Origin: Saprospiraceae bacterium
Lineage (GTDB): Bacteria > Bacteroidota > Bacteroidia > Chitinophagales > Saprospiraceae
Direction of reading: 5' to 3'
Length of the DNA: 7,939 nucleotides
NCBI GenBank assembly: GCA_023299965.1
Contig: JALZVN010000316.1
Coordinates: forward strand, 1 to 7,939
Positions 4,706-7,939 of this stretch are shown one piece after another; position 1 is the first letter of the stretch; the number at the start of each line of letters is the position of its first letter. Position numbers and translations under genes: made by a program. The notes below the pieces were generated by a model. The model saw only the letters and a program-made list of their open reading frames with translations. It ran no database searches and was not told the DNA's origin.

Positions 4706-7700
4706 ATGAAGAACCACCAGGACACTACTTGGATAGGAATTACCGATAAAAATAACGATCCTGCGATGCAGGAAGTTGCTCAGGATGAGTTTGTCGGATT
4801 GCCAATTGCGGAGGCGGCCTCTAATGAGAAGATTATGGAAAATGCTTCTGCCAATAGAAGAGATTTTCTTAAGTACTTAGGTTTCGGATTGGGAGCAGCT
4901 ACTATAGCGAGTTGCGAGACACCAGTTCGTAATGCAATACCATATGTCGTAAAACCAGATGCTATTGTACCTGGTGTGGCATCATATTATGCATCTACCA
5001 TTGTAAATGGCGGAGATTATTGCCCAGTATTGGTCAAGACTAGAGAAGGGCGTCCTATCAAGATAGAAGGAAATCCAATGTCTAAGATTACAAAAGGAGG
5101 TACTTCGGCTCGTGCACAAGCAAGTGTATTGAGTTTGTACGACTCTGAGCGTATCAAGTCTGCAGGAATGATTTCTAGTGGAGCATTTACAAAAAGTAAT
5201 TGGGCTGATGTAGATAAGGCAGTAGCGGGTAAGTTAAGCGCGAGCAGTAATGTTCGTATCGTTTGTAATACCGTTATGAGTCCTACTACTAAAAAGGTAT
5301 TCAATGAATTTAAGGGTTCATTTCCGAATGCTAAAGTAGTTACTTACGATCCGGTTTCTTCTTCAGCTATGCTACAAGCAAATATGGAGAACTTCGGGGA
5401 GGCTGTTGTTCCAAATTATCACTTCGATAAGGCACAAGTAATTGTAAGTTTCGGCGCTGACTTTTTAGGTACCTGGATTTCTCCTGTTGAATATTCTGCT
5501 AAGTACATCAAGAATAGAAACGTAAGTAAAGGATCTGGCGCTACTATGTCAAGACATATCCAAGTAGAAAGTGGAATGTCAATGACTGGATCAAATGCGG
5601 ATAACCGTATCATGATTAAGCCATCAGAGCAAGGTGCAGCAATTGCTACTTTACTAGAAAATTTGGGAGGTGGATCTTCTCCTTATAAAGTGAATGCAAA
5701 AGCAGCAAAAGCTTTGAAAAATTTGGCTGCAGAGATGCAAGGTCACCAAGGTAGATGCTTAGTAGTATCTAACTCAAATAATAAAGCAGAACAAATCTTG
5801 GTAAACAAGATTAACGATATGTTGGGTTCTTACGGATCTACAATTGATTTCGGCGCAGTTTCATACCAGAGACAAGGGATTGATTCTGAGATTCAAGGTT
5901 TGATTGCAGAGATGCAGAATGGAGTAGTAGATGCGGTGTTAATCTGGAATGCTAATCCTGCTTACGACCTTCCTAATAGTGACAAGTTTGTAAGTGCATT
6001 TGCCAAGGTAGGTACTAAAGTTACTTTTGGGTTGACGATGAACGAAACAGCTGCATTATGTGATTATGCAATGCCAACGCATCATAATTTAGAAGCATGG
6101 GGTGATGTTGAAGCTAAGAGAGGTCAATACTCTCTAATTCAGCCAACTATCTCACCTTTATATAATACAAGACAAGCGGAATGTTCTTTACTGATGCTTG
6201 CAAACAGTCCAAATCTTAATAAGAATTCTGAAAGACCATATTACGACTATCTAAAACAATCTTGGGGCGCTATGGCGACTGCAGCTGGCTTTAGTTCAAG
6301 TCGTGGATTTTGGGACGAAGCTTTAAGTAATGGTGTATATAGCACTGCTGCTGCTTCTACTGCTATTGGTGGTGGAGTCGTTGCAGGGGCTGGTTCTATT
6401 ACTAAGCCATCAGCTTCAGAATTTGAAATAAACTTATTCGAAACAGTAAGTATAGGAAATGGTGAATACGCTAACAACCCATGGTTGTTGGAGATGCCTG
6501 ATCCAGTAATGAGAACAGTGTGGGGTAACTATTTATCAGTGCCTATAACATGGAACGAGTCATCTGGAAGATTCAATGGTTTTAAAGGCGTTGGAGATAA
6601 AGTTGTAAAGGGTATCGCTGATAAATTAACGGTATCTAACAATGGTGCGGACCAAACATATTCTACAGTGCCACAGTTCGGACAAATGGATGGAACTGCT
6701 TCAATAGGATTGGGTTTCGGTAGAACAAGTGTAGGAAAAGCAGGGAAAGATGTAGGTCATAATGTATACCCATGGTGTACGATCGACAGTGAAGGAAATA
6801 CACAATACTTCGCAACAGGCGCTTCTGTATCCAACATCGTTGGAGAAGACAAAGAGTTTGGTTGTGTTCAATACCACCATACTTACGGTGTGACGGGTTC
6901 TTACCAAGGCGAGGAGGTAAATGTTGATGAAGTAGATATTGTACCAGTTGGTAAAGGGTATCAAGGAGGTATCACAGATAGAACTGTAGTCTTTAGAGAC
7001 AGTCTGTCGAACATGGATGCTTTGTTAGCAGACATGAAGAAAAAACAAAAGAACGCTGATCACTTGAATGCTGCAACATTGTATCCATTCGAAGAGTATA
7101 GCGCAGAGTTATATAGTCAGGGACACCACTGGGGCATGCACATCGATTTGAATTCATGTACTGGTTGTAGCGCATGTACAGTAGCATGTATGGCTGAGAA
7201 CAATGTACCAGTAGTTGGTAATAGAGAAGTATCTCGTCACCACGAAATGACTTGGTTAAGAATTGATAGATACTATTACGGTGAGGCGGAAAATCCAAAT
7301 GTGGTTTACCAACCTGTAATGTGTCAGCACTGTGATAACGCTCCTTGTGAGAACGTATGTCCAGTAAACGCAACGAACCATAGTAGTGAAGGATTGAACC
7401 AGATGGCTTATAACAGATGTGTAGGTACTAGATACTGTGCAAACAACTGTCCGTTTAAAGTGAGAAGATTTAACTGGTTGGATTATACAAGTGCGGATTT
7501 ATTTGGTGGAAACCAAAATGCAATTAACAATGAAGATCCTGCATTCTACACCGATAACATCGTAAGAATGGTACTTAACCCAGATGTTACAGTACGTTCT
7601 AGAGGAGTTATCGAGAAGTGTAGTTTCTGTGCACAAAGGTTACAGCAGGGTAAATTAACTGCTAAAGCTGAAGGAAGAAGGTTGAGAGATGTAGATGTTA

Positions 7701-7888
7701 AGACTGCATGTCAAACAGCTTGCCCTACTGGAGCGATCACTTTTGGTGATAGAAACAACAAGAAAGGAAAGTTGAATTCTAAGATAAAATCTCCGTTAGT
7801 ATTTAGAATGTTAGATGAAACGAATGTACAATCATCTGTATTCTATCAGGCGAGAGTGAATAATAAGAATGAAAAATTAGACGCCTAA
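4706..7888 (+). CDS. actB: Alternative complex III iron-sulfur subunit ActB
   Basis: Large periplasmic subunit of alternative complex III, which carries electrons from quinol through iron-sulfur clusters. The 1060-residue protein opens with an extended Tat-type leader: about 50 polar residues, twin Arg51-Arg52 in RRDFLK, a hydrophobic stretch, then a lipobox-like IASC with Cys70, a probable lipid attachment site. Residues about 80-620 are a molybdopterin-oxidoreductase-like domain that lacks the usual N-terminal four-cysteine cluster and any obvious molybdenum ligand, as known for this family. The C-terminal ferredoxin-like domain has four motifs: Cys818/821/824/828, Cys873/876/881/885, Cys905/911/915 with Thr908 where a fourth cysteine would be (a [3Fe-4S] signature), and Cys972/975/1002/1006. 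This fits three [4Fe-4S] and one [3Fe-4S] cluster. An Ala/Gly-rich run occupies about 547-567. Next gene, actC, begins 37 bases downstream. Confidence 0.95.
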   Translation: MKNHQDTTWIGITDKNNDPAMQEVAQDEFVGLPIAEAASNEKIMENASANRRDFLKYLGFGLGAATIASCETPVRNAIPYVVKPDAIVPGVASYYASTIVNGGDYCPVLVKTREGRPIKIEGNPMSKITKGGTSARAQASVLSLYDSERIKSAGMISSGAFTKSNWADVDKAVAGKLSASSNVRIVCNTVMSPTTKKVFNEFKGSFPNAKVVTYDPVSSSAMLQANMENFGEAVVPNYHFDKAQVIVSFGADFLGTWISPVEYSAKYIKNRNVSKGSGATMSRHIQVESGMSMTGSNADNRIMIKPSEQGAAIATLLENLGGGSSPYKVNAKAAKALKNLAAEMQGHQGRCLVVSNSNNKAEQILVNKINDMLGSYGSTIDFGAVSYQRQGIDSEIQGLIAEMQNGVVDAVLIWNANPAYDLPNSDKFVSAFAKVGTKVTFGLTMNETAALCDYAMPTHHNLEAWGDVEAKRGQYSLIQPTISPLYNTRQAECSLLMLANSPNLNKNSERPYYDYLKQSWGAMATAAGFSSSRGFWDEALSNGVYSTAAASTAIGGGVVAGAGSITKPSASEFEINLFETVSIGNGEYANNPWLLEMPDPVMRTVWGNYLSVPITWNESSGRFNGFKGVGDKVVKGIADKLTVSNNGADQTYSTVPQFGQMDGTASIGLGFGRTSVGKAGKDVGHNVYPWCTIDSEGNTQYFATGASVSNIVGEDKEFGCVQYHHTYGVTGSYQGEEVNVDEVDIVPVGKGYQGGITDRTVVFRDSLSNMDALLADMKKKQKNADHLNAATLYPFEEYSAELYSQGHHWGMHIDLNSCTGCSACTVACMAENNVPVVGNREVSRHHEMTWLRIDRYYYGEAENPNVVYQPVMCQHCDNAPCENVCPVNATNHSSEGLNQMAYNRCVGTRYCANNCPFKVRRFNWLDYTSADLFGGNQNAINNEDPAFYTDNIVRMVLNPDVTVRSRGVIEKCSFCAQRLQQGKLTAKAEGRRLRDVDVKTACQTACPTGAITFGDRNNKKGKLNSKIKSPLVFRMLDETNVQSSVFYQARVNNKNEKLDA

Positions 7889-7925
7889 ATATTTAGGTAA
7901 AAGATAAAAATTAAATACTGAGTAA

Positions 7926-7939
7926 ATGAGCCACGCAGT
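7926..7939 (+). CDS. actC: ActC, NrfD-like membrane subunit (5' end only)
   Basis: Only ATG and the next three codons (reading MSHA) plus two bases are present before the window ends. The assignment rests on position, 37 bases after actB in the same direction, and on the fixed actA-actB-actC order in this operon. An MSH start is common for ActC in Bacteroidota. ActC is expected to be a polytopic NrfD/PsrC-like protein that holds the quinol site. No Shine-Dalgarno sequence precedes the ATG. Confidence 0.7.

Noticed and set aside
6993..7373. A minus-strand open frame of 126 codons
   Set aside because: It is antisense to the iron-sulfur domain of actB, whose conserved cysteine motifs prove the plus-strand reading.
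1..7939. CRISPR array, tRNA, rRNA, phage or toxin-antitoxin genes
   Set aside because: No regular repeat-spacer pattern, cloverleaf, or recognisable genes of these types were found.

Overview
The window looks like chromosomal DNA of a member of the Bacteroidota. Three things support this: the act genes of alternative complex III in the gene order typical of that phylum, promoters of the Bacteroidota type (TTG, a 17-20 base spacer, then TAnnTTTG) ahead of thyA and actA, and start codons without Shine-Dalgarno sequences. A Saprospira/Cytophaga-like lineage is a guess from general sequence feel only.

Layout. Positions 1-105 hold a complete SAM-I (S-box) riboswitch aptamer on the minus strand; it must control a methionine or sulfur gene beyond the left edge. 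Positions 106-620 hold no gene but contain hairpin-rich, GC-richer repeat-like DNA (about 216-360) and a small palindrome (537-549). Positions 621-1862 (minus) encode an exported TlpA-like thioredoxin protein. Positions 1954-2140 hold a compact palindromic element with inverted ends and two strong hairpins. Next come thyA (thymidylate synthase, 2226-3020, plus), a 212-base spacer with a promoter and two hairpins, then actA (3233-4663), actB (4706-7888) and the first 14 bases of actC (7926 onward).

How the genes work together. actA, actB and actC are consecutive genes of one operon for alternative complex III, a quinol oxidase analogous in role to cytochrome bc1. ActC (NrfD-like membrane protein) and its partners oxidise quinol, ActB carries the iron-sulfur clusters, and ActA supplies c-type hemes leading to a terminal oxidase. 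The thioredoxin protein, thyA and the riboswitch are separate units with no visible functional link to this operon.

I found no clear new biological system. The points most worth following are the two repeat/palindrome regions flanking the thioredoxin gene, the corrected thyA start, and the six-heme ActA with an acidic insertion between its third and fourth hemes.
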